A stretch of 64,000 nt of DNA from Pseudobdellovibrionaceae bacterium (GCA_020635055.1 JACKAN010000002.1:186001-250000); one strand, 5' to 3'. Positions 1-8,836 are shown, counted from the stretch's first letter. Translations and numbers: made by a program. Notes: generated by a model from the letters alone, not told the origin.

Positions 1-523
1 CTACTTTTGGATTGCGGAGTATGGCTTTATTTGCAACGGCTAAAGCTTGAGACCACATGCGATTATTTAAAGTGTCACTTATTACATAAAAGGGTTCAGA
101 GGTGGGTTCTATTGTTTGGTGCAAATCAATAAAAATATCACAGTCGTCAATCAATTGGCAAAGGTCATTGGCTCGCAAGGACTCGGGCTCCTTGGATTGT
201 TTATCTCCAAAATGACGATTCATATCTACCTGTAAAAAACGAACATTGGCTTTCATAGCTTCCACATTGCCTAAACTAAAAGTCAAAGTTCCTGGGTAAT
301 GGTTTTTATTATCTATGAGTTTTTCAATAAAATTCATAATGGCGGGTAGGCTGCCGATTTCATTGCCGTGTACGCAGGCCGAAAAATAGATATGAGGATA
401 AGTTAAATCACTTCCCGAAAAGCGCAAACTCCATGGAACGGGCCCGGCGTGTTGGTGTCCCCATCTTTGGAATTGCTCTATATATTGCTCTATGCATTGA
501 TTTATTTTTTGATTCTTGGACAT
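1..523 (-). CDS. M14-family (AstE/aspartoacylase-like) metallocarboxypeptidase, N-terminal part, cut by window edge
   Basis: The reading frame starts at the ATG at 521-523, with a GAGAGG ribosome site about 7 bases upstream, and runs off the left edge without a stop, giving 174 codons. Visible motifs are those of the succinylglutamate desuccinylase/aspartoacylase branch of zinc carboxypeptidases: HGNEIGS at residues 52-58 (zinc ligands H52 and E55), DMNRHFG at 100-106 (substrate-binding N-R pair) and DLHQT at 133-137 (third zinc ligand H135). Family members hydrolyse an amide bond in an acylated amino acid or a peptide-like substrate in the cytoplasm; no signal peptide is seen. The substrate cannot be told from this part. 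The C-terminal half, with the catalytic glutamate, lies outside the window. Confidence 0.85.
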   Translation of the reverse strand, partial: MSKNQKINQCIEQYIEQFQRWGHQHAGPVPWSLRFSGSDLTYPHIYFSACVHGNEIGSLPAIMNFIEKLIDNKNHYPGTLTFSLGNVEAMKANVRFLQVDMNRHFGDKQSKEPESLRANDLCQLIDDCDIFIDLHQTIEPTSEPFYVISDTLNNRMWSQALAVANKAILRNPKV

Positions 524-787
524 TTTAAAACCTCTCGTGTAACACTCGCCAGTGCAACTCAGGCAATAACAAGATGAGTTAAATGTAGCCACCTGACGGG
601 CCATTTACAACTCAGTTTTTGAGAAAAAAGGAGTTGCAAAAATGGCTTACCGTCGTTAGATGTTATCCCAACATCTCCCATATTTATGATCCACTCATGC
701 AGACCATCTTATTGAAAAAACCTCGTTTGAAAACCAAAAATTATGAGTTTTACAGGAGCCTGTTAATTAGATACTAAATTTTAAAAA

Positions 788-1258
788 CTAACCGCAATAA
801 GCGTTGCTATTACCCTTCGACAGCTTTTCCATTTCACGACGGTACTCCTCAAGCGCCTGAGCCACACGAATATTGTAGGTGTCAACAGCTGCTTGAATAG
901 TCTCATTGTATGTATCTACAGCCAATAAATTAATTGCATTATAGTCCACCACAAGGTCTTCCAATTCCTTACGCCATCCGTTATTAGCAAACTTTGTGAT
1001 TTCATTCAGTCTTTCTTGATACTCGGATTCTTTGATCTGATTGTCCACTTCATAGTTCGTTTGAGCCCTAGCAATTTCCTTATTGTATTCAGTGAGGGCC
1101 TGAGCATAAGAGGCCTTTAAGGAATCCCTAAGCTGACCCAGCTGTTTTACATACTCCGTTTTTGTTGCTTCTTCTGTTTGACAATTAGAATTAGCCAAAG
1201 CCAACCCACTTCCTAGACTTAAGCATACGCTCAATACAACCAATTTGATTACTTTCAT
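788..1258 (-). CDS. Small secreted alpha-helical protein, unknown function
   Basis: I do not recognise a family. The start is placed at the ATG at 1256-1258 because a strong GGAGGG site lies 5 bases upstream; an earlier in-frame start at 1270 would put that site inside the gene. The 156-residue product begins with a Sec signal peptide (KVIKLVVLSVCLSLGSGLAL, likely cut after ALAN or nearby). The mature part is rich in E, Q, Y and N and has the heptad-like look of a long helix or coiled coil, with a repeated Y-N-x(2)-I/V-A pattern (EYNKEIARA, TYNIRVAQA). One Cys lies near the mature N-terminus and one near the C-terminus. It stands alone between the carboxypeptidase gene and an IS91 remnant. 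A periplasmic structural or chaperone-like role is only a guess. Confidence 0.75.
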   Translation of the reverse strand: MKVIKLVVLSVCLSLGSGLALANSNCQTEEATKTEYVKQLGQLRDSLKASYAQALTEYNKEIARAQTNYEVDNQIKESEYQERLNEITKFANNGWRKELEDLVVDYNAINLLAVDTYNETIQAAVDTYNIRVAQALEEYRREMEKLSKGNSNAYCG

Positions 1259-1552
1259 AAAACCCTCCAAAGGTTACCAGTTCAAGATGTGCATTTCGTA
1301 TTCTGATCCCTATCCCATGTCAACAAGCTCCTTGACAAGTAATTTGCATCAAAGCCGGTAGGATATAAGTAAAATAATGCACCTATTTTGTTCGATTGGC
1401 TCCTCCCACAGCTTCTGATTTCTGTCGCAGATTTTTGTCTTTTCTCGATCCTATTTTTTTGTTTAGCCTCTAAGATTGCCTTTTTGGGTGTTTTTTAGGT
1501 GGGACTGTGACCTTAGAGATTCGTTTTGGGCGCAACTATCCATTAGCTCTCT

Positions 1553-2118
1553 CTAGAACTCATCCTTGGGGAACAGTTGAGTATATTGGTCATTGGCGAC
1601 AGTAGTGGCTGGTGGTCCCCTCGCGGGCCAAGGTGTTGGGGCTAAGTAGTAGTTGTTTTCATCCTCTTTTTGAATCAGTCCTCGCCTTTCAAGCTGCCTC
1701 ACTACTCGGGTGGTAATTTGTTTAAGCAACTTTTCCAGCTCCAGATGACTTGGTGCTTGGTTGATGTGGAACTGGGCCTTGTTGTCATCAAAACTGTAAG
1801 CTCCATCTAGACACAAAGTGTGGAAGTGAATATTGAGATTGAGATTGAGATTGAGGCTACCACCAAAACGCTGGATGAAGGTGATGGCTCCCGTTCTAGC
1901 CCCAGTGCTTTGTTTTAGCCCCACTTTCTTGTACTGATAAGTATTTAAGGCCCGGTGAAAGATCTGCAAAACTTCACCCATCACCTTGGGCTGAGCTGCC
2001 AACAAGTAGCGCAGTTGGAAGGGTAGACTTAGAACCCACTGCCTGAGCGGCTTTTGGGGCAACACCTCATCCACCAAGTGGTTTGCACTCTCAGCCATTC
2101 TTCGTGCACCAGCTTTCT
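1553..2118 (-). pseudogene. IS91-family transposase fragment
   Basis: The frame reads (K)AGARRMAESANHLVDEVLP, then LRQWVLSLPFQLRYLLA and later FIQRFGG...NIHFHTLCLDGAY. These are typical of the central part of IS91/IS801-type HUH transposases. The N-terminal zinc-binding region is missing: the homologous frame stops just upstream of 2118. The C-terminus is also missing, because the frame ends in unrelated residues after the GLIQKEDENNYY segment. The element therefore has no ends and is a dead remnant. An in-frame hexamer repeat (ATTGAG, about four copies near 1831-1855) has inserted an extra LNLNLN into the protein. It abuts the 5' part of the gene at 2167-2613, which looks truncated at the same junction. 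Confidence 0.8.
1831..1855. repeat. Hexanucleotide tandem repeat (ATTGAG)x4 inside the IS91 remnant
   Basis: The unit ATTGAG is repeated four times. On the minus strand it encodes alternating Leu-Asn, an insertion relative to the normal transposase motif. It looks like slippage expansion in a gene no longer under selection. Confidence 0.8.
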
Positions 2119-2166
2119 GGAATGGAATTTTTTTTTATAATTGCTCAATTGATAAAAAATCCCACT

Positions 2167-2613
2167 ATGAAAGTGAGCGGAATTCAATACCAAAGCTTTA
2201 CCGAAGCTTTTATAAATCATCCGTGGATGCTTGTATTTTTAATTCATCCCACCATTGGTTTGTTTCTGATTTGGACTTTTTTAGCAACGGTTTTTAATAT
2301 AACCCGAGTCACCTTGGAACCCTTTTCAATAGTGGTGTCTCATGGACCTATCCCTTTTAGGAAATCCATTCGTATTGCCAGGTCAAAGATAAAACAGTTC
2401 TTCATTGAAGAAAAAGTAAGAAAGTCCAAAAACAATGTCCATTATGTTTATCGTGTGATGACACAAATGAAGGATTCCAGTAAAAATCAAATTGTGGATG
2501 AGGGACTTTACAACTACAAAGACGCACGGGTATTAGAGCAATGGCTCGAGCGCAAGTTGAATATTCAAGACGGCCCCGTCGTTAAGGAAGTGGGGAGCAC
2601 TAAGGTTTCATAG
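2167..2613 (+). CDS. PH-domain-like membrane protein, N-terminally truncated
   Basis: An open frame extends back to 2083, but its first part is antisense to the IS91 remnant, so the first credible start is the ATG at 2167 (about 148 residues). The protein has one strong hydrophobic segment (around WMLVFLIHPTIGLFLIWTFLATVF) followed by a beta-rich domain (ITRVTLEPFSIVVSHGPIPF, then KIKQFFIEEK). This pattern resembles bacterial membrane-anchored PH-like domain proteins, where the hydrophobic hairpin precedes a VxHGPxPW-type strand. In such proteins an N-terminal region of about 60-80 residues with another membrane segment would be expected. Its absence, and the abrupt switch to transposase sequence upstream, suggest the 5' end was lost when the IS91 sequence arrived. 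It may be non-functional. No ribosome site is visible at 2167. Confidence 0.5.
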   Translation: MKVSGIQYQSFTEAFINHPWMLVFLIHPTIGLFLIWTFLATVFNITRVTLEPFSIVVSHGPIPFRKSIRIARSKIKQFFIEEKVRKSKNNVHYVYRVMTQMKDSSKNQIVDEGLYNYKDARVLEQWLERKLNIQDGPVVKEVGSTKVS

Positions 2614-4160
2614 TTCCGCGGGTTCGCTGTCGAACATTCTGACATTTCCATTTTACAAAGTTAAGCCATTCCACTCACACTCTATTGCAGAGAATAGTGC
2701 GAAGTGTTATAAGGTGATAAATTTTGGAGAAAAATGAGTCATTTCATATCTTTAATAATTATATCTACATTTTGCTTTAAGGCCTTTGCGGGCACTTTGG
2801 AAACCCTTAACCCCGATCAAGTAGAGGGTCTAATTCCCAGTCATTTGTTAGATCACCGGGGTTTTGAGATTCCCAGTGATGCCAGATTTCAATTTCCTCA
2901 TGTCGGTCCTTTGCCGGACCCCATCCCCATGTTCCCTGTTTTTAAAAAAAGTTTTGCTTCTAAAGAGTTTGTTGGCCTTATGGTACCGGCGAAATATATG
3001 GGCTTACGTGAAATAAAGTCGTCTCAAAGTGGAGTTTTTATAAATGTTAGAAACTCCTATCAAACAGAGTCGTGGTTAAGAGTGCAAAAAGAACTGCAAG
3101 GCATGGAGTTTGCGGATGGTTTGCGTCTCAACATTTATCAACACAATAACAACCTCTATGCTATTCGCAGTGATTATAGAGTCACCTATGAAAATGAAAC
3201 CACGGTCGGTTTTTCACTGAGTTTTCGCAGTGGCAAAACAATCTCTTTTGGGGAAATCAAGACTCTTGGTGCGAGTATAAATATGGGTGGTAGTGTCAGT
3301 TATGTCGAAGGAGAGCACGGAATTAACATTGGAAAATCCTTTAATGATATCTTCGAAAATCTTGAATCGATGGTGAGCGGCGACAGTGTTGAGGACATGA
3401 TAGATCGAACGATTCATTTTACGCCCTATATTGTTCAACAGCTTTCTAAAAATTCTGATTCGACATTACCTAAAGTTGTGCGTGCCACTTATTCTAAAAA
3501 TCTTGAATTGAGTCAGGGTGAAAAAGTCGCACTTAAAATGCCCATAGAAAAGGCGGACTTCAGTAATGAATTGCAAGAGCGCTCGGACGAATTGCGTGTG
3601 AATTTATCTGAGGAAGTCGAGTGGAAATCAAAAGTTGAGAAATCCAGTTTAAGTCAGTTGGTGGTCGATGACCATGAGGCCAATGCCCTCATTCAAGATA
3701 TTTGTGATCATTTAGCTTTGGCCTATGATATGCCCAAAGAAATTTGGCCAAAATGTAGAATCGCTGCCACTTGGAATCCCAATGCTTGGGCTTACCCGGG
3801 AGGAGACATTTTTATAACTGCGGGACTTATTGGATTGATCAGTGATCTCGATGGAGTCAAATTTGTTCTCGGTCATGAAATTGCTCATGTGCTTGGTCGA
3901 CACACTTCCCATTTTATTCCAGGTGTAAAAGCCTATATGTATTATGCCAATGGTGTCGCTCTATCGGCCTCACTCATAGTGACTCATTTTGCCCTTTCCG
4001 GGGGAGCTGGATTGCTGGGTGAAGTGAATTGGTTGACTTGGTTTCCTCAAACCATAGTGGCCTCTGTGGGGGGCTCGATTCCCATGAGTTATGCCGTGGA
4101 AGCATTGAACTTAGCTCCTCAAGCGGCTTTAATGGCGCACAGTCGATCGAATGAGTGGCA

Positions 4161-4169
4161 AGCCGATCG
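4161..4169. repeat. Left copy of 9-bp target duplication of the IS256-family element
   Basis: AGCCGATCG at 4161-4169 is repeated exactly at 5532-5540 on the other side of the element. The duplication lies in the metalloprotease ExxAD codons, which fixes the insertion point to the base. Confidence 0.93.
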
Positions 4170-5531
4170 GGTAGCGTAAAATTTTTTGTGTCCGCTATGT
4201 TTAATGTATAAGATTTTCTAATGTATCCTCTACTTTGTTAAGTACCTGTTTTTGTTCCCTCCTACCTTTTAAGTTATTTAACTTTGGTGAGTCAACTGGT
4301 GTTGTTCTCCAATTATACTCTAGTCTCATTGCAGTAAATGCTAATACTACATTTAATGTTGACTGGCCCAAGCCCTCCATTGATTTTGTTCTTCTTTTAA
4401 GTTCCTTATTTATTCTCTCAATTGGATTTGTAGTCTTTAAGGTTCGCCAAAACTTTTCTTCAAATCTATAGTGCACTAAAAGTGATTCTAAATCTTTTTC
4501 TATACACTTTACTGCTCGATCTGCATCTTTATTCAAATGTTGTTTTAAGTTGTTAAAAGCTACTCGTGCTGATGATTCGCTATTTGCATACATCACTTGA
4601 CTTAATTGTTCGTCAAAAGCCAATGATAATTTTTTTGATACTTTTTGTAAGGCATTCTTTTTAGCATGCACCCAACAACGGGCAGTCACTGCTTTGGTAA
4701 AGTACTCCTTAAACTTTTTCTCTAACCCAGGCAGACCATCCATTACTCCTATTTGAACTTTGTTAGTGTTTAACCCACGTTGTATTAAACTAGTAAAAAC
4801 AGCCTCCCATGAATCTGCACTGTCTTTCTGACCTGGCTCCATTGCCAGTATACTAAAGGAATTCCTGTTATTTATACCTAGAACAACAAGAGTTGGTTCT
4901 TTCTCAGTTGAACCACGTCTTTGAACTTTAAAATTTGTACCGTCAATAAATAAAGCCCAATAATCTTCATCAAGTGGACGTTCCAGCCACTCTAATGCTT
5001 TTGGCTCCAATGTGGCTAATGAGTTGTGGACTGTTTGTGGCGATACTTGTACGCCTAATATTCTTTTTGATATTAGGGACAATGTTCTGTTGGATATGCC
5101 AGACAAGTGAAGAGCGGCCAGATCTTGTTTTAAACGGCTATCCAATCGTTCATTTTCAGGAACAATCACACTTTTAAACTTACTGTGACGATCTTTAGGT
5201 ACGCGTAAACGTAGTTGACCAATACCCTTTAAAACAAATTCTCTTTCGTAATAACCATTTCTTTTATTACTTTTTTGTTCTGGCTGACCCAAGAAAAATT
5301 CCATCTCAGCATTTAAAAGTTTATTCAAAGAATCTGATACTGATTTTGAAACTTCATTGGTTAATTCTTCAAAAGCTTTTATTTTATTTCTTTTAAATTT
5401 ATCTATTGCTTTTACAATTTCTGGTACACTTATTTCTACTTTTATTAAACTCATTGATAGTGTCATATTATATGTTCTCCATTTAGTCCTATATGTTATT
5501 CTTATGGAGACACAATTTTTTTTACGCTACC
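4170..5531 (-). mobile_element. IS256-family insertion sequence, complete, 1362 bp
   Basis: Both ends share an imperfect inverted repeat of 23 bp: GGTAGCGTAAAA, five variable A/T bases, then TGTGTC. The repeat reads inward from 4170 on the plus strand and from 5531 on the minus strand. A perfect 9-bp direct repeat flanks the element. It carries one transposase gene with intact DDE motifs, so it is probably still active or only recently inserted. Confidence 0.93.
4201..5466 (-). CDS. IS256-family (mutator-type) DDE transposase
   Basis: The 421-residue protein catalyses cut-and-paste or copy-out transposition of its own element. The RNase H-like core is complete: first Asp in the ALFIDGTNFKV segment, second Asp in IGVMDGLPGLEKKF, and Glu in KTTNPIERINKELKRRTKSM, the family signature. 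The length matches the family norm of about 400 residues. The start is taken as the ATG at 5464-5466 with GGAG about 10 bases upstream; an ATG four codons later is possible. No frameshift or stop is visible. It is transcribed opposite to the host gene. Confidence 0.95.
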   Translation of the reverse strand: MTLSMSLIKVEISVPEIVKAIDKFKRNKIKAFEELTNEVSKSVSDSLNKLLNAEMEFFLGQPEQKSNKRNGYYEREFVLKGIGQLRLRVPKDRHSKFKSVIVPENERLDSRLKQDLAALHLSGISNRTLSLISKRILGVQVSPQTVHNSLATLEPKALEWLERPLDEDYWALFIDGTNFKVQRRGSTEKEPTLVVLGINNRNSFSILAMEPGQKDSADSWEAVFTSLIQRGLNTNKVQIGVMDGLPGLEKKFKEYFTKAVTARCWVHAKKNALQKVSKKLSLAFDEQLSQVMYANSESSARVAFNNLKQHLNKDADRAVKCIEKDLESLLVHYRFEEKFWRTLKTTNPIERINKELKRRTKSMEGLGQSTLNVVLAFTAMRLEYNWRTTPVDSPKLNNLKGRREQKQVLNKVEDTLENLIH

Positions 5532-5540
5532 AGCCGATCG
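5532..5540. repeat. Right copy of 9-bp target duplication of the IS256-family element
   Basis: Exact copy of 4161-4169. The metalloprotease frame resumes from here (ADRFGHQASIATGAE). Confidence 0.93.
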
Positions 5541-5970
5541 TTTTGGTCACCAAGCTTCTATTGCGACAGGAGCTGAAACTCAGGGGTTAGTTCAAGGTTG
5601 GTCGGAATTTCGTTCTTTTGTGAATGAATATTTATCAGATGGCAAAGAATCTTGGTTGAGAATCATTTTAGCAAGTCACCCCCATGGCAAAGACAGAGAA
5701 GAAAAAATTTCTGATCGCGCTAGTGAAGTTAACAAAAGATTAGAAAAGTACTCTGCAGCCAACCGTTTAGATTCTGCAAAATATGAACAGTATCAAGATT
5801 TGCATAGAAAATTTCATCCTAGAGTTATCGATTGGGGTCGTGAAACTAAAGAGGATATGAAAAAAGGCAAAAGCAAAATTGGCAACTTTATTCTCGAAAG
5901 TTTAGTGAGTCCTAGTGGTCGCTGTATTGTTCACGCTTTAAGTTCCAATTTTTAATAAAGAACAAGTTTA

Positions 5971-6078
5971 GAAGTTGATTCCCTCGCAGAGGAGATCGAT
6001 CACTACCGAAGAGTCTTCAACAAAGTAAAGTTCAAACTGGACTTCCTGTCGTTACCAGGGGAAACTGTCGTATAATTA
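5971..6078 (+). pseudogene. Possible C-terminal coding remnant, unidentified
   Basis: A short frame without a start reads EVDSLAEEIDHYRRVFNKVK and then FKLDFLSLPGETVV before a stop. The composition is protein-like (amphipathic, charged), but the piece is too short to assign and nothing upstream continues it. It may be the tail of a gene lost during rearrangement of this region. Low confidence. Confidence 0.25.
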
Positions 6079-6152
6079 CCGAGCGATTTTGTCGTTGTAG
6101 CTTGGTAATTTAGTTTACTCAAATCTTTTTTTATTTGATTAATATTTGCAAC

Positions 6153-6520
6153 CTAGTAATTTTGTTTCATTTTAGACATCCGTTGGCGAAGAGCAATGGT
6201 TTGCATATTATTTTTTACCCAAATGTGTCTTACAGTTCCCTTACTAAGTTCGACATGCTTTCTTTTGTTTAGATGCCTGGCGACTTGATCTTCTCCCAGA
6301 TGAGGGTTTTTGAGTGAGAACTGAACCACAAGATTTTGCAGTAGAACTTGCTTGGAGTTCTGATGCATGCGCTTGCAGAAAGTATTTTTAAAGTGGCGCA
6401 GCCCTTGGGCTTTAATGAAGTTTTTGGCTCTATAGATTTTTTGCCTGGAAACACCCATTTTTTGGGCTGCCGCTTTAGTATTTCAGAGCTTGTCAGCCAG
6501 TTGAACAGCCTTTAAAACTA
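6153..6520 (-). pseudogene. Helix-turn-helix transposase N-terminal remnant
   Basis: The minus strand frame reads DELDTEIVLKAVQLADKL, then an in-frame TGA stop at about 6483-6485. It continues as NTKAAAQKMGVSRQKIYRAK, a helix-turn-helix, and as NPHLGEDQVARHLNKRKHVE, a second winged-helix-like segment before KGTVRHIWVKNNM. This layout is like the N-terminal DNA-binding half of rve-type (integrase-fold) transposases. No catalytic domain follows; the frame ends at 6153. It is joined in the same reading frame to the ISNCY-type fragment upstream, so two transposase pieces are fused. Non-functional. Confidence 0.55.
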
Positions 6521-6935
6521 TCTCGGTATCAAGCTCATCTTGACTCTTTCGGCTGGGATTTTTGAGTTTCTTAAGTGTCAGTTTTTTTCCTGCAAAGTAT
6601 GCTTGGGTCTCGTTTGAGTTGTCCGTTCTGAGCTCGATTTGATGTCTAGCTAAAAACAATTTCTGGGGCCCCTCAACTAAGTGATCCTGACAGCCAAGGC
6701 TAATTGTCTGATCCTTGCTTACCCGACGATATTCTTTGAGAACCAGGATGTTTGAGAGCTTCTTCTGGCAGGGCCGATAAAATGATTCTTTGGATTCTGG
6801 ATTTACCATAAAGAGTTTGTTCCACTGCCGGGGGATAAAGCTTATCTTTAAGTACTTGTTCGCCTCAGGCATTGTTTTAATGCCCTTAAGGCGCATTTCT
6901 GCAACAAGTCTGTCCTGGAGAGTTTGAAAAAAACC
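6521..6935 (-). pseudogene. ISNCY-type transposase, C-terminal fragment
   Basis: The frame reads FQTLQDRLVAEMRLKGIKTM and then PEANKYLKISFIPRQWNKLF, with later YRRVSKDQTISL, corresponding to the C-terminal part of ISNCY/IS1202-type transposases (typical signature TLQDRLxxELRLxGI...EANxYL). The catalytic N-terminal two thirds are missing upstream of 6935. The downstream end runs in frame into another transposase remnant. This is a degenerate fragment with no ends recognised. Confidence 0.65.
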
Positions 6936-6940
6936 CTTTC

Positions 6941-7003
6941 AACCTTCTAATTATGCAGATTTTAGAGCCTTACGACTAGGAATTAATTAGTGTAATTGGT
7001 ATT
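6941..7003 (+). repeat. Left arm of a ~63-bp inverted repeat (pairs with 8833-8896)
   Basis: The stretch from AACCTTCTAATTATGCAG through TAGGAATTAATTAGTG to TTGGTATTA matches the reverse complement of 8833-8896 at roughly four of five positions. The 16-base core TAGGAATTAATTAGTG is identical. Together the arms bracket about 1.9 kb that holds the deleted IS1595 element and the secreted HExxH gene. Confidence 0.75.
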
Positions 7004-7082
7004 AGAATGAGGTTTGTGACGTGAACTCATTATTTCTAATCTTTTGTTAATGACTGAAAAATTTGGAGAGGCAATCGAGTTA

Positions 7083-7446
7083 AATGGCTATCCGCTTAGT
7101 TCATAATTAGTTTTTGGAATAGCGATTGAGCAAGCCTTAAGTGCTCGATGAAAAAGTCCATCCGGATCATGCCTTCTGTTAAATCGATAAGTATATTCTG
7201 CCAGGTAAAGTTCTAAATATTTTGAAGATTGAAGACCATGGTGAGTTCCAAGTATCCAAGTTTTAGCATTTGATATAAACCTTCTTCATCCAAAGCGGGC
7301 TTGCGAGATAAGCTCTCTGGCCGTCGCTTCAGTCTTTATTTCCCTGAAAAATTGTATAGTTGAGTATTTTTTTGTACTTCATGGCTGTATCTCCTTAGAA
7401 ATACAGCTTACATTAAAATAACCTATGAGTTAAGCGGATAGCCATT
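7083..7446 (-). mobile_element. Internally deleted IS1595-type element (MITE-like), 364 bp
   Basis: The ends are inverted repeats: AATGGCTATCCGCTTA is identical at 7083 (plus) and 7446 (minus), and similarity continues for a few more bases. The flanks carry the direct repeat ATCGAGTTA at 7074-7082 and 7447-7455 (9 bp, or 8 bp if the first base is counted to the element). On the minus strand a start region (ATG near 7382 with GGAG upstream) gives residues like STIQFFREIKTEATARELIS. This is then joined to a C-terminal stretch reading AKTWILGTHHGLQ and AEYTYRFNRRHDPDGLFHRA, typical of ISXO2-like transposases. The whole catalytic middle is gone. Confidence 0.82.
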
Positions 7447-7612
7447 ATCGAGTTATTTTCGTTACATTTTTTGTCAACCTTAAGTGTCAGTTTTTACTCA
7501 CCCTAATCTACTGAAATCTATTAAAAAATATAGAATATTCAAAAAAAAGTATAAAATATGAACTGTTTTATAGCGCCAAATTGCCTTGGCACACTTGCAA
7601 TTGTTAATTGTC

Positions 7613-8656
7613 ATGAACAACTTAAACAGGTTAATTTTAGTATTAATTGCATTAAATTTTTTTAGCTTTTATGCTCTGAGTACAGAAAATCACCAAAAAG
7701 TTCCTAGTAATCAGATGAGCGGCTCAGTCACAATGGAACAATTATTGGAACTATTAGATGAGATCGAACCCAAAGCTGTTCCGTTTAAATTTTCTTTCGA
7801 ACCTCGTGAAACCATCTCAGATTTATCAACACTTTACGCTATTGCAAACCAATTAAATGAGCAAGAAGTTCGTTGTATCTGGTTGAGTATAAAGTATTCC
7901 TTATTTTGTTTGTTTGGGAAAAAGCCACAAAGTGATTTTGACAACGACTATAATTTAATGAAACAAAGAGTGATTTCACCCAAAGCCAAGAGATCTTCAA
8001 GCCTAGTCGATGAAGTTGCTTTTAGAGCCTCGGTGTTTTATGAGGGGTGGGGTCAGATAGATGAGCATAATTCTGTGTTAGAGAATAATAGAATCATGTA
8101 TTCTGGAGGATATAACTTAAAACTCAAATCTATCGATAGCTTTCGTGAGACTGTAGAAGAAAGATGTGTACAAGACAAATTTTATTGTTTAAACCTCAGG
8201 GAACAAGAGTTCTTTGGTTTTCTAGATACTATCTTTGATAAATATGAAATCGCAAAAGATGAAAACCCTTCCATTCTATTAACAGACTTTAAATATGTGA
8301 AGGGTGTTGCTCAACATGAAATTTTACATGCACAGTTTGCTCAAATGCCCAAGTATAGAAAAGCCATTGAAAACTATTGGTATAATAACCTGACTCAAGA
8401 AGAACGCAATTTAGTTCTTGAAAAACTTAAAGATGAATATCCTGTTTCAGGTTACCAAAAAGAAGACCCACAATCTAGATATGTTATCATTGATGAGTTT
8501 CAAGCATTTCTTTTAGAAGATCCTCTTAATTGGAAAAAACTACCTCAGAATATTTTGTATCATCGTGATCACCTTTTAGAATACATATACCAACAAACAA
8601 AAATTATCCCCTTTGGAGTAAATTATAAATTTGAGTCATCCTTTGTAGTGTACTAA
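7613..8656 (+). CDS. Secreted protein with HExxH motif, putative zinc metallopeptidase
   Basis: No family is recognised. The ATG at 7613 is preferred because it puts a hydrophobic signal segment (MNNLNRLILVLIALNFFSFY) at the N-terminus; an in-frame start at 7586 would add nine residues before it. No clear ribosome site is seen. The 347-residue product has HEILHAQFAQ near two thirds of its length, a gluzincin-type zinc-binding helix, followed about 60 residues later by VIIDEFQAFLLED, where a Glu could be the third ligand. Three cysteines lie in the middle region (CIW, CLFG, ERCVQDKFYC). The arrangement suggests an exported peptidase, but the fold is unproven. It sits alone between element remnants and is bracketed by a long inverted repeat, so it may be cargo or a relic host gene. 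Confidence 0.6.
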   Translation: MNNLNRLILVLIALNFFSFYALSTENHQKVPSNQMSGSVTMEQLLELLDEIEPKAVPFKFSFEPRETISDLSTLYAIANQLNEQEVRCIWLSIKYSLFCLFGKKPQSDFDNDYNLMKQRVISPKAKRSSSLVDEVAFRASVFYEGWGQIDEHNSVLENNRIMYSGGYNLKLKSIDSFRETVEERCVQDKFYCLNLREQEFFGFLDTIFDKYEIAKDENPSILLTDFKYVKGVAQHEILHAQFAQMPKYRKAIENYWYNNLTQEERNLVLEKLKDEYPVSGYQKEDPQSRYVIIDEFQAFLLEDPLNWKKLPQNILYHRDHLLEYIYQQTKIIPFGVNYKFESSFVVY

Positions 8657-8734
8657 AAATCTTCTTTCTTGTCTGTAGCCTCCTCCTTTCATTTAATTTA
8701 AAAATAATAAATTAAAAATGTTAGATTCTACGAT

Positions 8735-8836
8735 TGTATACCCAAAAAGATTGAGCTTGGCGGTGAAAAGAAGAATCTGTATGCAATCCTCGGAGACAAA
8801 GCAACAAACAGGCAAATTCAATCGTTTTGGAAATAA
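8735..8836 (+). pseudogene. Possible C-terminal coding remnant, unidentified
   Basis: An open stretch reads YDCIPKKIELGGEKKNLYAI and then LGDKATNRQIQSFWK before a stop. It looks like real coding sequence, perhaps the tail of a lost gene, and ends at the inner edge of the inverted repeat arm at 8833-8896. Too short to assign. Confidence 0.25.

Larger units (their letters stand above)
2734..5955 (+). pseudogene. Secreted M48-family zinc metalloprotease gene, interrupted by an IS256-family element
   Basis: The 5' part (2734-4169) and the 3' part (5541-5955) join in frame if the element and one 9-bp duplication are removed, giving a 616-residue protein. The start has GGAG 4 bases upstream. A signal peptide (residues 1-19) is followed by an N-terminal domain of about 300 residues. 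The M48 peptidase domain carries the HEIAH zinc motif (H381, E382, H385), hydrophobic segments at about 405-450, and the third-ligand motif NEWQAD (E474, D478). The insertion falls immediately after D478, so the present open frame ends as ADRVA-stop. The disrupted product keeps all zinc ligands but lacks the last 140 residues. Family members act in envelope protein quality control (BepA/Oma1-like). The downstream piece has no start of its own and is unlikely to be translated separately. Confidence 0.88.

Noticed and set aside
5620..5955. Independent small gene after the IS256-type element
   Set aside because: It is the in-frame 3' end of the interrupted metalloprotease; no ribosome site of its own.
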